NCBI GenBank assembly: GCA_013146195.2
Contig: CM028380.1
Location: forward strand, 86,182,049 to 86,246,048
From: Codonopsis lanceolata
Lineage: Eukaryota; Streptophyta; Magnoliopsida; Asterales; Campanulaceae
DNA length: 64,000 nucleotides
Direction of reading: 5' to 3'
This document shows, in pieces, positions 1 through 11,769 of this stretch. The translations under genes and the position numbers were made by a program. The number at the start of each line of letters is the position of its first letter. Within the stretch, counting starts at the first letter, position 1. The notes beneath the pieces are model-generated. The model was not told the DNA's origin and did not search any database. It saw only the letters and a program-made list of their open reading frames with translations.

Positions 1-645
1 ACTTCTATTAGTACTTAATAACATTATTTTTAAAACCAACATCAATTTCTAACCAATGTGGGATACATCTATTTTATTGTTGAAAATTAGCGTTTTTAGT
101 GAAAGAAATTGTGCAACTTGAGATACGAATTTCTTTACGTGTCATTTGTTTGTTGGCGAAAATAATTGCGCAAATATGTTCTACTTGGTGAGAGCATCGA
201 AATAATATATTTATTTGTCTAAATCGAATTTTGGATGAATAAGATATCAATACTTAAAATATAATACTTGATAAAAAATTAGTGTTTTTAGTGAATTAAA
301 TTGTGCAACTTGAGACACGAATTTCTTTACGTGTTATTTGTTTGTTGGCAAAAGTAATTATGCAAATGTGTTATGCTTGGCAAGAGCCTCGAAATGATAT
401 ATTTATTTGTCCAAATCAAGTTTTAGATGAATAAGATATCAATCCTTAAAGTATGGTGTTAGAAGCGAGTCATTAGAAGTAGTGTCTCACCTTGAAGAGT
501 TTTATTACACATTGGTTAGAAATAATGTTAGTTGTAAAAGTTTTTTAAATATAAGTCTTCTATTATTGATAATAGAAGAAGTTATATATGCTAATACTAA
601 TACCCCTTATCATATTGATTATTATTATGTATTATTATTAGTTAA
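1..645. repeat. Satellite-like block with ~196-bp tandem dimer, shared with 29.4-30.3 kb
   Basis: Two tandem units starting near 78 and 274 carry the same string (attagtgtttttagtga, then ttgtgcaacttgag). The block and the sequence after it match 29,440-30,290 nearly base for base, so this is one repeat family present twice in the window. It is non-coding on both strands. The first ~60 bases match the ~84-bp satellite described at 28.2-29.5 kb. Confidence 0.85.
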
Positions 646-750
646 TGACTAGAAAATCAAAAGTTTTTAAAGCCTCCACATGGATGCTTTACAATGAAGA
701 TTTATCAAAAGGTGGTGAAGTGACACAACCATAGTGTTCATCACTAACTT

Positions 751-752
<2 letters not shown>

Positions 753-789
<37 letters not shown>
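753..789. repeat. (TA)n microsatellite
   Basis: Uninterrupted TA dinucleotide run seen directly in the sequence. Confidence 0.95.
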
Positions 790-793
<4 letters not shown>

Positions 794-1019
794 TTTATTT
801 TAGAAGAAGGTTAATTCAAATTATCTTACCGGTTGGATAAGAAACTAGAACACACTAATTTGCGAGTAAGTTTCTTGTAAGACGGTCTTACGAATTTTAA
901 TTCATATTATGGAGCTATCCATGTTAAATGAGTCAAAATTAAAAATTGCAGCGTCACCCCACAATTTTTAAAAATTATAGCGCTACCCCTTAGAATTTTA
1001 AATGAAAACCGCCAACTTA

Positions 1020-1250
1020 TAGACCTTTAATGTGTCATTTTTAGTCTCTCAATGTGTAAGTCATTATGTATGAAAGTGTGTCACGTTTACCTATAAATGT
1101 GTCATTTTTGTCTTTAAATGTATCACTTTAGTCTTTCAATGTGTAAATCATTATGTAGAAAAGTGTGTCACTTTTGCCTTTAAATGTATCACTTTTAATC
1201 TTCAATATGTAAGTCATTTATGTATAAAAGTGTGTCATCGAACCGCAAAT
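1020..1250. repeat. Degenerate tandem repeat, ~66-88-bp period, about 3 copies
   Basis: The phrase aatgtgtaagtcattatg and relatives recurs near 1049, 1137 and 1203, interleaved with aaagtgtgtcac and aaatgtatcactttt. No coding content. Confidence 0.75.
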
Positions 1251-1590
1251 CGAAATTTAAGTCCCTAACCAAATTGTATAAATTTAATTGGAGCCCCTAA
1301 CCACTCCTTGTCTCTCTGTCAATATTGAGACCAAAACCACAAACTGAATCGACCTTTAACACTACCATTTTTCTCAAGCCGAATTGAATCGCGTGATATT
1401 TGGAACCGAATTAAAGTGGTTTAAATAGAAAAAAAATAGAAAAGGTAAATTGGCCATTTCATTTTCCTTTGCATGCGATTCTGTGAGAAGCCCATTTCGT
1501 GGACGCCCCTCGTGTGGGAAGGCGAGTTGCTCGGAAAACGTCAGAGCACGTGGAATACACCCGGTCTCGTCGTGGAATATAAATATGTAT

Positions 1591-1604
1591 GTACAGAGTC
1601 GCTA
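1591..1604 (-). promoter_or_regulatory. Primer binding site of the minus-strand LTR element
   Basis: The reverse complement reads TAGCGACTCTGTAC and sits where tggcgactctgtta sits after the LTR at 11,756. GGCGACTC-type primer sites complementary to tRNA-Arg are known in Ogre/Tat gypsy elements. The match here is degenerate. Confidence 0.55.
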
Positions 1605-1772
1605 CCTCTATTTTAAGGTTAAATAGAGAAAAATCAGTTATTTCAGAAAATATGTAGGTTCGGAGGCTAGGTTACGAGTTAGAAGGGGGTTAAGCACCCA
1701 ACTCGCTCTTTCGGTCTCGTTATAGGGTTTAAATAAATTAACATACTTTTAAGTGTATTTAGTCCAAAAAAA

Positions 1773-1776
<4 letters not shown>

Positions 1777-1833
<57 letters not shown>
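1777..1833. repeat. (TA)n microsatellite inside LTR
   Basis: Long TA run within the minus-strand LTR. A second run lies at 1962-2004. Confidence 0.95.
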
Positions 1834-1837
<4 letters not shown>

Positions 1838-1957
1838 ATTGAAAATAGCGGTGTTTTGCATTTAATGTTATTTGGGCATGTCAACGACTATGTGTGTGTT
1901 TATGCCTAACTTTTAACAACATATATATATTACAAATTTATATACATATAGGAAGTT

Positions 1958-2005
<48 letters not shown>

Positions 2006-2331
2006 CGTGCATAATTACTTTATTTACATTATTTATTTACAACATGCATGATTACTTTATTTATATTTACATTAAATAATTATAATATTATTATTATTAT
2101 CATTTACATCGCATGCATAACATTAATATTCTACATTATTTATACAAAATGAGAAAAGACAGTAAATTGATATTTACCTCTTGAGGTGTGAATATCTGAC
2201 CTGGTATATATGCCTAAACTTTAGCCCACTAGGCGCTCGAAGACTTTAATTGTGCTTCCCCTATCCTTCCAAGAAATGAAGTCTTTTTATGTGTGTGTGT
2301 GTGTGTGTGTATGTGTATGAGTATATGTATG

Positions 2332-2590
2332 TGTTCGGCTTGCCGGGGGCAAAGACTTGATTTTTGGATGGCTCGCCGCAGGGTGCGGAGACACTTTCTT
2401 CTTCTTCGACTTCTTCGGTAGAGGAGGCTTCGGGAAGACGTGTGTGTGTGTGTGTGTGAGTGTGTGTATGTGTTCGGCTTGCCGGGGGCAAAGACTTGAT
2501 TTTTGGATGGCTCGCCGCAGGGTGCGGAGACACTTTCTTCTTCTTCGACTTCTTCGGTAGAGGAGGCTTCGGGAAGACGTGTGAGTGTGA
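2332..2590. repeat. Tandem duplication of ~137 bp with (TG)n spacers
   Basis: The segment from tgttcggcttgccggggg to gaggcttcgggaagacgtgtg occurs twice in a row (near 2332 and 2470), separated by a TG-rich run. It lies inside the LTR and makes short open frames on both strands that look like repeat translations and not genes. Confidence 0.9.
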
Positions 2591-3087
2591 GTGTGAGTGT
2601 GAATGCAGAGTGAATTTGTGGTGTGTTGATCGTGAAGTGTGTGTATGTGATGGGTGTTGAGAATGAGAACCCGAAGCCTCTATTTATAGGAGAAGAACGG
2701 TCGATTAAACGACATCATTTGATCTCAATCAGTGCATAGCATGCCAGGTGGAATCTTAGGAGCGAGACAACGCAAGACGCACGAGGGGCCTGGAGGAAAC
2801 GACAACATTTCAGTATGCCTGGAGAAGAGAAGGGGATGGAGCGGCTCCCATGCATGGGGAGTGACTCCCAAGCATGGGGAGCGACTCCATCAGCTTGTTT
2901 TATGACCAAATGTATTATTTCAGTTTAAACCCTGATCAAGCTTATATGTATCATTTAACTCCCGTTAAGTCCAGTTACCTGTAACTCTAACAGAAAGCAA
3001 AATTTATAAGTCCAATAAAGTGATAAATTATATGTTATCATTATTATAGGACATTATATCGTAGGGTATAAGGTTGAGGTGTCTACA

Positions 3088-3102
3088 GAGCCCCTCAACG
3101 AC
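3088..3102 (-). promoter_or_regulatory. Polypurine tract of minus-strand LTR element
   Basis: On the minus strand GTTGAGGGGCTC immediately precedes the LTR start, the same context as at 12,857-12,870 on the plus strand. Confidence 0.65.
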
Positions 3103-3304
3103 AGAGTTTGCAAGTGAACGTGAATTCACAAGTAGACGAACGTCATTGATAAGATATAGACTCCTGATTTCAAGACATGCATCACAAGAAAAATATTTTT
3201 TTATGTATAATATGAGTTTTAAAATGTGTGTAATGCAACCCAGGGCGTGGTGGAAATTTCCTCCCCTCCTTTTCATTTTTTTTTTGTTTTTTTTTTGTTT
3301 TTTG

Positions 3305-3712
3305 TGAATTGAAAGACATGTGTATTGAAAAAACATATAAATTGAAAGATATGTATGCATTGAAAAGACATATGTATTGAAAGACACATGTGTATTAAAA
3401 AGACATATGTATTGAAAGATAGGTGTGTATTGAAAAACATATGTATTGAAAGACATATGAATTTGAAAGACATATGTGTATTGAAAAGACAAATGTATTA
3501 AAAAGCATAGGTATTGAAAGACTGCGTGTGTTGAAAAAACATATGTAATGAAAAGCATGTGTGTATTGAAAGACATATGTATTGAAAGACAAATGTGTAT
3601 TGAAAAGACATATGAATTAAAAATCATGTGTATTGAAAAGCATATGTATTAAAAGACATATGTGTATAGAAAGACATATGCATTGAAAAGCATGTGCATT
3701 GAAAAGTGTGAG
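3305..3712. repeat. Short-period minisatellite (attgaaagacatatgt-type)
   Basis: About 20 imperfect copies of a 15-22-base unit (attgaaa(a)gacatatgt). The minus strand gives a long open frame of repetitive Phe/Ile/His/Met text that I treat as an artefact of the repeat. Confidence 0.9.
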
Positions 3713-4557
3713 TGTTGGCTTGGCCCAAATGCGCATCCCACTTTCAAACACCCAACCCAGCAACCCAAGACCCAAACCTACTTACCTTTGCTCCCTCCCT
3801 TTGACTTTCGGCTGATGTGGTTATTTTGGGAGAATCTTTGATTTCCTTTTTATCATCAGCCCCTTCCTTTCTTGCTCTTTGTAAGCCGCGTCTTCATCTT
3901 CTTGGCCGGATTCTTCGATTGATTGATTGGTCCTTGGTACACTATATATACTCCCTTAGTCTACCGCTTTGGAGAGACATCACAGTAGCATTACAGAAGG
4001 TAACAATATTGCTCCATTGTTACACTAATCTCTCTCTCTCTCTCTCTCTCTCTGCGTCTCTGTTACGAGCCGTGCACTTTGGGTATACACTTTGTGTGTG
4101 TGTGAGCTTCAGGTTACTGTGATAGAGAGTTCTGTGAGGGGGGGTTTCGGGTTGTGGGATTTCTTGTTAGAAGGCTGGGTTGTATACATAGTTGGGTGAA
4201 ATCCTTGGAAACATTGTCCCTTCGGTAGTGAACTCTTAGGTTGGACTGCTATACTTTGTGTATAGGCAGTGGGGATCTGAGCCTAGACATTATAAGCCCT
4301 AGACAGATTCGAGTTAGGCTCCGTTGAGCCGAGGATACTCATAGCACTAATTTTATTATTTATATTGCTTTGTTATAAATTGTTTTTGCAGGTGATACAT
4401 TGCAATATAGTTTGATATATTAGTGTCTTTTTCGACTTTGGTATATTGTAAGTTTACTGCCAAAGTCGAAGACGGGTACTTATTCAAAGTCTTATTATGA
4501 TTTGGTGTAGCTCCAGTGTTCGTTTGATTCGGTACGTATCCTTAGTTTTACGTTACA
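3713..4557 (+). repeat. 5' LTR of copia element
   Basis: Begins TGTTGGCTTGG and ends TTACA one base before the primer site. It holds a TATA-like tatatatactccc near 3943-3958 and a (CT)n run near 4030-4053, as expected of an LTR promoter and leader. The 5' edge is inferred from the TG dinucleotide and the end of the minisatellite, because no second LTR is available for comparison. Confidence 0.7.
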
Positions 4558-4558
4558 G

Positions 4559-4570
4559 TGGTATCAGAGC
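4559..4570 (+). promoter_or_regulatory. Primer binding site, initiator tRNA-Met
   Basis: tggtatcagagc is the canonical plant copia primer site complementary to the 3' end of initiator tRNA-Met. Confidence 0.95.
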
Positions 4571-4784
4571 GTAGGTGGGTTGAATCAAATTTTTTTTGGG
4601 AGCTTCCTTCATTCCAAATTTGGGTTGTGACTTTGGTACTTTATTATTCGCCTATTAATTGTGTTTCTTGTCTACTCTATTATTTTTGCTTCCGAATATT
4701 TTTTTGCTCTTTGCCCATCATCGTTGCATGCGAAATTAAAATTGGCGATTTTTCGTATAAACGTTAAATTGTATTTTTTTGACT

Positions 4785-5699
4785 ATGTCTACTTACACTT
4801 TGGAACCGTTTAATGGAAAATCTGATTTTTCAATTTGGCAACAAAAGATGAAAGGAATTTTGATAAAAGAAAAATGTTTTTCTGCTATAACTCAAAAATT
4901 CAAAAAGGATGCATCTGAAGATGCTATATTTGAATTTGATGAATGTGCTTACTCGTCTATTATTTTGAACTTGACTGAATCTGTGATTCGTAAGTGTGGT
5001 AACCAATTGCATGCTAAAAATCTTTGGGATAAACTTAAGGAAATTTACTTTGAAAAGAATTTGCCTAATAAGATATATCTTTTAGAAAAATTCTTTAGTT
5101 TTAAATTAGACCTCAATAAAGATATCGAAGATAATGTTGATACTTTTACCAAGTTAGTTCAAGAAATAAAGCAAACGGGTGATTAGCACATAGATAACTA
5201 TACTTCTATTGTCCTATTAAATGATATACCTGAATCTTACTCTAATGTTAAGTCTACGATTAGATATGGTAGAGACCAGGTTAAACTTGATACGGTGATT
5301 AACAGGTTGAAGAGTAAGGAGTTAGATTTAAAGGTCAATAAAGGGAAGTCTAGTATGAATGAGGTTAATATGGTTAGGGGTAGATCTCTCCATAGGAACA
5401 ATGGAAAATCTCATCAAAATCAAAATCAAGGTCAAAATCAAAATTCAGGCAAAAATAAAGGGAGAAGCAAAAGTAGGTCGAACTCTAAGCAAAGACATAA
5501 AACTTGTTACAATTGTGGTGAAGTGGGCCATTTTAAAAAGGAGTACCCTAATCCGAAAAGGAAAAATCAAAATCAAGAACAAAACCAAGGTGATTGCAAC
5601 TTAGCTTCTGGTAGTAATGTTTCCGCTGATGTGTTTATGGTTACTGATTCTTGTGATAATGTTGTGAATTCTGTGCATTCTGCTTGTGCTAGTGAATGA
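4785..5699 (+). pseudogene. copia gag (capsid/nucleocapsid) remnant
   Basis: The frame opens at the ATG at 4785 with a typical copia Gag start (LEPFNGKSDFSIWQQKMKG) and the central KNLWDKLKEIY region. It is broken by TAG at 5184-5186, then continues in the same frame to TGA at 5697. The nucleocapsid knuckle near 5510-5550 reads CYNCGEVGHFKKEY, so the last ligand of the CCHC motif is Tyr instead of Cys. That substitution and both stops can be explained by single G-to-A or C-to-T transitions. A Gln/Asn/Lys-rich basic stretch precedes the knuckle. Gag would normally package the element RNA into virus-like particles; this copy cannot. Confidence 0.9.
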
Positions 5700-6104
5700 C
5701 TTATAGATTCTGGTTGCACTTATCACATGACACCATTGAAATCATTGTTTACTACTTATAGAGAAGTTAATGTTGGTTTTGTTTCTCTGGCTAATGAGAA
5801 AAAATGTGATATACTTGGTATTGGTGATATTGATTTGAAATGCAATTATGGTTATGTTTTAACTTTGAAAAATGTGAGACATGTGTCTGAATTATGTAGC
5901 AATTTGATTTCATGTGCCTCATTAGAGGATGATGGTTTTGAAGGAAAATGGGGTAAGGGTGTTATGAAAATACTAAAGGGGTCTTTAGTTATTGCAAAAT
6001 GTGAAAAATGTCGGAACTTATATGTTTGCCATGCTTTACCTATGTCTACTTCTGAGATTTATGCTAATGTCGTTAAGGAAGATAAAACGATTTTTGTGGC
6101 ATAA
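5700..6104 (+). pseudogene. copia protease / GAG-pre-integrase remnant
   Basis: Directly after the gag stop, the same frame carries LIDSGCTYHMT, the DSG active-site motif of copia aspartic protease, near 5700-5733. The linker to integrase follows up to a frameshift around 6095-6100, after which WHKRLGH is read in the next frame. Confidence 0.88.
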
Positions 6105-7182
6105 GAGACTAGGTCACATAAGTAATAAAGGGTTAGAAATTTTGTAAAAAACGGGTGTTTTTGGAAATGAAAAATTTTATGGTTTACCTTTTTGTGATAC
6201 TTGTGTTAGGAGCAAACATCATAAAGTGAGTTTTCCACCCCCTTCCCTAGGAAAACATTCTAGCAAGAAATTCCTTAACTACATACATGCCGATGTATGG
6301 GGGCCCTCTAGTGTGCCCACTCAAGGTGGCAATAGGTATTTTCTATCCATCATTGATGACTTTTCACGAAAAGTCTGGGTTTTCTTAATGAGACACAAAT
6401 CTGAGTCGTTTGAGAAATTTAAAACTTGGAAAGTTTTTATTGAAAATCAAACAGGAAAGAAAATCAAAATGCTTAGGACCGATAATGGATTAGAATTCTG
6501 TAATCATGAGTTTGATGAATTCTGTGCTATTCATGGTATTGGTCGACATAAAACTATACCCTATAACTCGCAACAAAATGGTGTTGTCGAGCGTATGAAC
6601 AGGACTCTTTTGGAAAGAGTGAGAACTATGCTCAATACTTCGGGTCTCTCCAAACGTTTTTGGGGAGAGGCAGTTGTAACCTCCATCTATATCTTCAATA
6701 GGTCCCCCTCTGTGTCTTTGCATGGTAGATGCCCTGAAGCGGTCTTTACGGGCAAAGAGATTGATATCTCGCATATGAGGGTGTTCGGTTATGCGGCTTA
6801 TGCACATCAAAGACATGACAAACTTGAACCTAGGGCTGCTAGGTGTGTGTTTTTAGGGTACCCGGAGGGTGTGAAGAGGTATAGACTTTGGTTAAAAGAG
6901 GAAAATTGTTTTAAGACCGTAATTAGTAGGGATGTTGTCTTCAATGAACTTGAATTTCCATGCTTGATTCCTGCTCAACCTATACCCGTTAATGATATTC
7001 CCCCTCCCCCGGCTCCAATTGTGGTGGAGCAACCCCATGTTATTGATGATGTGCCAACCGAAAGTGTGAAAATTGATCATGAGAATGTTGAAATTGAACA
7101 CAATGAAGATGATGAAAATGTAGTGAATGAGCATGTCCTGGAAATAGAAAATCTAGATGACTACCAACTTGCTAGGGACTGA
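6097..7182 (+). pseudogene. copia integrase remnant
   Basis: The N-terminal zinc finger starts WHKRLGH (6097-6117), has one in-frame stop near 6145 and completes with CDTC near 6195-6210. The catalytic core shows all three acidic residues in context: HADVWGP, RTDNGLEFC and QNGVVERMNRT. The C-terminal part contains RVFGYAAYAH and RCVFLGYPEGVKRY, characteristic of copia integrase, then an acidic, Pro-rich tail. A TGA at 7180 replaces the Arg codon expected between LARD and PRWKVR; CGA-to-TGA is the simplest explanation. Confidence 0.9.
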
Positions 7183-7869
7183 CCTAGATGGAAAGTTAGG
7201 ATACCATCTAGACTTAATGATTTTCATATGACATCTTTTGTGTTTAGTGTGTTTGATTCTATTGACAATTGTGATGAACCTAAATCTTATCATGATGCTT
7301 TAAAGTCTTCTCATTCTGCTAAGTGGTTAAATGCTATGAAAGATGAAATGAACTCGTTACACGTTAACCAAACATGGACCTTGGTCCCTAAACCTAAAAC
7401 ATGTTCTCTTGTTGCTTGCAAATGGTTGTTTAAGGTTAAGACTGAGAATGAGAGTGTTAGATTTAAAGCACGGTTGGTTGCTAAAGTATTTACTCAAAAG
7501 GAGGGGATAGATTACAAAGAAATTTTTGCTCCGGTTGTCAAATTTACTACGGTAAGAGTCATGCTTGCTTTAGTTGCTCAGTTTAATTGGGAATTAAAAC
7601 AAATGGATGTGAAAACGGCGTTTTTACATGGTGACTTGGATGAAAAAAATTTCATAAGACAACCCGAAGGTTTTGTTGATAAGAGAAATCCCGACTATGT
7701 ATGTTTATTGAAAAAATCTTTGTATGGCTTGAAACAATCTCCTAGGATGTGGAACAAGAAGTTTGATATGTGTATGTTGTCTTTAAAATTCACTCGTAGC
7801 TCTTATGATTATTGCTTGTATTTTAAAGCCAACTCTTATGATCATTGCTTGTATCTTCTACTTTCTTAA
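7183..7869 (+). pseudogene. copia reverse transcriptase, truncated
   Basis: The frame carries the copia RT motifs TWTLVPKP, KARLVAK, QMDVKTAFLHGDLDE, KSLYGLKQSPRMW and then a 33-base near-duplication (SYDYCLYFKA / SYDHCLYL). Homology ends near 7858, before the YVDD catalytic box. What follows is non-coding sequence that recurs at 8.43 kb. Confidence 0.9.
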
Positions 7870-8690
7870 ATATATTCGGGAAAGACATTATTAGATTTAT
7901 ATGAAAAATTGAATCTATAATAATAGAATTATTGGTGAGAATCGAGATATTGAGTAAATTTGTAACATGTTTAGTTATTACACATGAATAAAATAAGAGA
8001 AATGAGTTAAGAAAATGTGTCATAATGTCAAGAAGATAAAAAAATAAAATGAAGAACCATTTGATGAATCTATGCGTTTTGTTAAGGACAATACACGTAA
8101 ATTTACCATTCCAAACAATAATGATTGGAAAAAAATAGTCATAAATATAATAAATCACTCACCATTAATTAAGACCAAAAGAGTAAATTTGTCATATACT
8201 AATTAATTCCATGAATAATTAAATAATAATTTGATCCCTTGACTTGTAGATATTTTAAAGTTAGGTCCTACATTTTTTAATTATATTCATTTCATCTTGT
8301 ATTTTGATTTTTTTATCAGTTTCCCCACCTACCACTATCGTTATAAATGTCACCCAATATTTTTTAAAATAACAAAAATACCTTACTCAGTCGAAACACT
8401 AAAACTTTATTCGAAACTAAAAAAATAATATGGTTTTACTTTCTTAAATATGTTCGGGAAAGACATTATTAGATTTATATGAAAAATTGTATCTATAATA
8501 ATAGAATTGTTGGTGAGTATCCAGATATTAAGCAAATTTGTAGTATGCTTAGTTATTACTCATGAATAAAATAAGATAAATGAGTTAAGAAAATTGTGTC
8601 ATAATGTCAAGAAGATGAAAAAAAAAATGAAGAACCATTTGATGAAGTTGTGCGTTTTGTTAGAAAAAACACTAAAATCTACAATTTACT
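7850..8690. repeat. Direct repeat pair (~240 bp, copies at 7850-8100 and 8430-8680)
   Basis: Both copies start actttcttaaatat(a/g)ttcgggaaag and run in parallel through attattagatttatatg to gaagaaccatttgatgaa. The ~330 bases between them and the ~440 bases after the second copy (to 9125) are AT-rich, and I see no gene in them. Confidence 0.85.
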
Positions 8691-9128
8691 TCTTTGAATT
8701 ATCAGACTACTAAAAGCAACCTTAAAAACTATCATACGGTTCCCAAACTTGTAGATATTACAAACAAAACCAATTGTAGTAATCACAAATAACTAGATTC
8801 AAATATTTTACTTCTCTCCATAAATGTGTTCCAAACCTCAAACCTCTTTTGCTCTTATCTTGCTTGCTCCTCTTCATAGGACCTGATGTAGTTACATGTG
8901 AGAATCTCTCTATTCCCCTCCCTTGGCTATCGACTTTATTTTCTTCTACCGCAACTCTCATTTTATTGGAAGATACTTCTACCAATTGACATTCTTTCAA
9001 GTAGTATATCCTAAAATTAATTAGATTATCTCTTTGCTTAGTAATTTGACACTGAAAGTGGATAGGAACTAAGAAATGTGAGACGTTCTAAGAAAAAAGT
9101 CTGATTAATCGGAAGCTAAAAAGATTAT

Positions 9129-10030
9129 ATGTCTCCATTTGAACAAGGCGATGTGAATGCATTTCTTGGTAGTGGTGATAGTAATACTGACGACTGTAGG
9201 GATGATGGTGTTAGGGGCGGTGGTGGCGGCAATTGTAAGGATGGCAGTGGTGGTTTAGATGAAATACAACATTGTGAGATTTTCAAATCATTATATTTTC
9301 AAATATCAACATGGGTTTTGGTTTCAATTTGAATATTTGAAAATTCAAAAAATTGAATTTGAGTTTGTAAAAAGTGAAATTCAAAGTTGTGTGGTGATGT
9401 GTCAATAAATGATGAGTTTTGCAAATTAGTTATTTTGAAGGAATGAGTAAAAAATTAAAAAATGAATCAAAGCAAATAAAAAAATTAACTTTTTGAGGGA
9501 AAAATAGTTACGTTTGCCAATGTACTTTGATTAATTGTTACATTTTGCTACTGAGCGAAATTGTCATTATACTTTTAAAGATATATGCAATTTCGTCACT
9601 ATCTCTAACTGTCATCCAATTTTAACGGTGCCTTAACACAAGATAAATATATTTTATTTTCCGTTTTAGGAAAGCAAGGTGAACGTGCTTTTTTTGTGGT
9701 GGTGACTGGTGATGGCGGTGGCGGCGATTGTAGGGATGCTAGTGGTGGTGGTTAGGAGTGGTGTTTGGGGTGATTGTAAGCATGACAATGGTGGTTTAGG
9801 TGGAATATGACATTGTTAGATTTCCAAATCATCAATTTTTCAAATCTTCATATGAGTTTGAGTTTCAATCTTCAAATTTGAAAATTCAAAAAAATTAATT
9901 TGTATTTGTAAATAGTGAAATTTAAGGTTGTGGTGGTGGTGAGTCTATAAATGACGAGTTTTGCATATAGGTCAATTTGAACGAATGAGTAAAGAATTAG
10001 ACAAAAAAATAATATCAAATCAAAATTTGA
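9129..10030. repeat. Direct repeat pair with GGTGGT-rich head (9150-9480 and 9690-10000)
   Basis: Each copy has a Gly-codon-like GGTGGTGGCGGC stretch, then a caaatc...aaaattcaaaaa segment and an aaatga(t/c)gagttttgca segment in the same order. A 67-residue open frame in the first copy is Gly/Asp-rich but not preserved in the second, so it is not annotated as a gene. Confidence 0.8.
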
Positions 10031-10559
10031 TTTTTGGGTTAATGGTGTTTTTTGAGGTGATAATGGTGGTGGGTCTATGAATGATGAGGTTAATGGAAGA
10101 AAGCTAATGATAACAAAATAAATTAAATATGTATATTATGTACATATATCATGATGTGGTGTATGAAAATTATGTGGGAGATATTAAATGCATGCAATTA
10201 TTTAAAATGCTATGCAGGTAACATGTTATTGCTTTTGTTGATGTTTGCTCGAGGTAGGATGTTGTGTTGTTGGGCGAGGGTCGCCTGTAGTTAACTTTGT
10301 TGACGGTCGTCAAGTTCTTTAATATCTCTTGCTTGTATCAAAATCAAGGAAAAGACGCGAGTAATGCTCACACCGGGTGGTGGTGTCTATGTTTCCTAAT
10401 GCAAGGATGATGATAAGGCCAACGGTATGTGTATATTAAAAACATGTATATTGAGAGGCATGTAATGTATATAAAAATTGTGGTGTAAATTTTTAAAACG
10501 TGTGGATGCGACATGGGATGTAAAATGAAGTTACATGAGTTGTGATGGTCGAACCTATC

Positions 10560-11755
10560 TGTAGACACCCCAATTTCGTACCTTTGAAATGTAACATGAC
10601 ATGAAATATCAAGACATGTTAAAAACTAACGGATGTCAAGTTACAGGGTTTAAAGTGCAACAGAAAAAGCAGGATGCGTAAACAGTGAAATGCAAGGGGC
10701 CAAAGTGTAAAAAAGAAGCCTAAAGAGACCCCCTGGCGCCACCTATGGCCATACCTGGCGCGGCGCCCAATAGTGCTCTGTGCACTGTAGCACTTTGCCT
10801 CCAATACAATCTCTCAAGCGCGTGGTACAAGCCGATGAAGCACAAAAGAAGAAATCTTAACGACGAAGGAATCCCAATCTCGGCCTATAAATAGAGAGGC
10901 ACGGCTTGTGAATTCACACACCGTTCACACACTCCGCACACAGTTAACATACCGCAGAGAATTTACGCAGTGAGTTCTGAGAGAGTTCCCCTCCCTTAAG
11001 CCCCGAAGTTTCGTCAAATCTCCCCCAAACACAAAACCAACCGGTCAAAGTGAAACATACTTGCCCTGCTATGATTCCACCCTATTCCTCCGGTCCAAAA
11101 ATCCCAAAAAGAGCAGTTTTCCTGCCCGAATCCAGACGCCAAATCTGCAAAAAGCAAGCAGTTGCTCTGTCCGATTTCCGCTGTCAACAAGCAAACAACT
11201 GTAAAAAGCAAGCATTTGCTCCGCCCGGTTCCCGGTGCCAGAAAGCAATTTTCGGAAGCAATTACTCTGCCCGAATCTCTGCAACAACAAAAAGACTCCC
11301 TCTCTGGAAGGATAGAGCGAGCGCACCCTAAAATCTACTAGAAGCTAGTTGGTACGGGATAAAATCTCACACGCTTCAAAAGGTAGGCTATAAAGTTTTA
11401 TTTACTAAAAGTGCTATTTAAGTCGGCCCGATGTAATAAATATAAGCAGTTAAGCTGCCCGGATTTCTATAAAAAAATAGCACTAAAAAGAGCCATTATT
11501 ATGGCCAAATATTTGTAATTCCTGGAAAGAGACTGCTGCAAGTTTGTAATAATATATGTACAGATATGTATATTTAAATGCTTTATTTTACCTGTTAAAC
11601 AAATATAATAAAAGCATATTTTAGCCAAAAAAAACTTGTTTTGAGACCGAAAGGGCGAGTTGGGTGCCTAACACCTTCCCACCTCGTAACTTAGCATCCG
11701 GACCCTTTTACAAAATCTGATTTTTTTTTTTCTTTATTTCTTCTTAAAATAAAGA
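10560..11755 (+). repeat. 5' LTR, TGTAGACACC family
   Basis: Starts TGTAGACACCCC. A TATA-like tataaatagag lies at 10,886-10,896 and a conserved tract containing gcgagttgggtgcctaac near 11,652. It runs into the primer site at 11,756. It aligns along its length with 12,871-14,102 and, in reverse, with 1605-3087. Confidence 0.8.
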
Positions 11756-11769
11756 TGGCGACTCTGTTA
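11756..11769 (+). promoter_or_regulatory. Primer binding site (tRNA-Arg-like)
   Basis: tggcgactctgtta lies immediately after the LTR. GGCGACTC-type primer sites are known in Ogre/Tat gypsy elements. A degenerate version follows the second LTR at 14,103-14,116. Confidence 0.6.

Larger units (their letters stand above)
1605..3087 (-). mobile_element. LTR of TGTAGACACC-family (gypsy-like) retrotransposon
   Basis: Read on the minus strand, the element begins TGTAGACACCTCAA at 3087, exactly as do the LTRs at 10,560 and 12,871. Near its other end it shares the conserved stretch around gagcgagttgggtgc with those copies. A polypurine tract (GTTGAGGGGCTC) abuts it at 3088-3102, and a tRNA-Arg-like primer site (TAGCGACTCTGTAC) follows at 1591-1604. 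It is longer (~1.48 kb) than the plus-strand copies (~1.2 kb) because of expanded TA and TG microsatellites and a duplicated segment. No coding capacity is visible. Confidence 0.8.
3713..7869 (+). mobile_element. Ty1/copia retrotransposon, 3'-truncated in the reverse transcriptase
   Basis: The order is 5' LTR (3713-4557), tRNA-iMet primer site (4559-4570), gag, protease, integrase and reverse transcriptase, which is the copia order. The reading frame is interrupted by several stops and at least one frameshift, and the sequence leaves homology inside the RT before the YVDD box. RNase H, polypurine tract and 3' LTR are missing, so it is a dead partial copy. I do not assign a lineage. Confidence 0.9.

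Noticed and set aside
3028..3627. 199-codon open frame on the minus strand with repeated NTYVF/SIHM text
   Set aside because: It is a translation of the gaaagacatatgtatt minisatellite; its composition follows the DNA repeat and it has no domain.
9129..9332. Glycine/aspartate-rich short open frame
   Set aside because: Produced by a GGTGGT run. The duplicate copy at 9.7 kb does not keep the frame.
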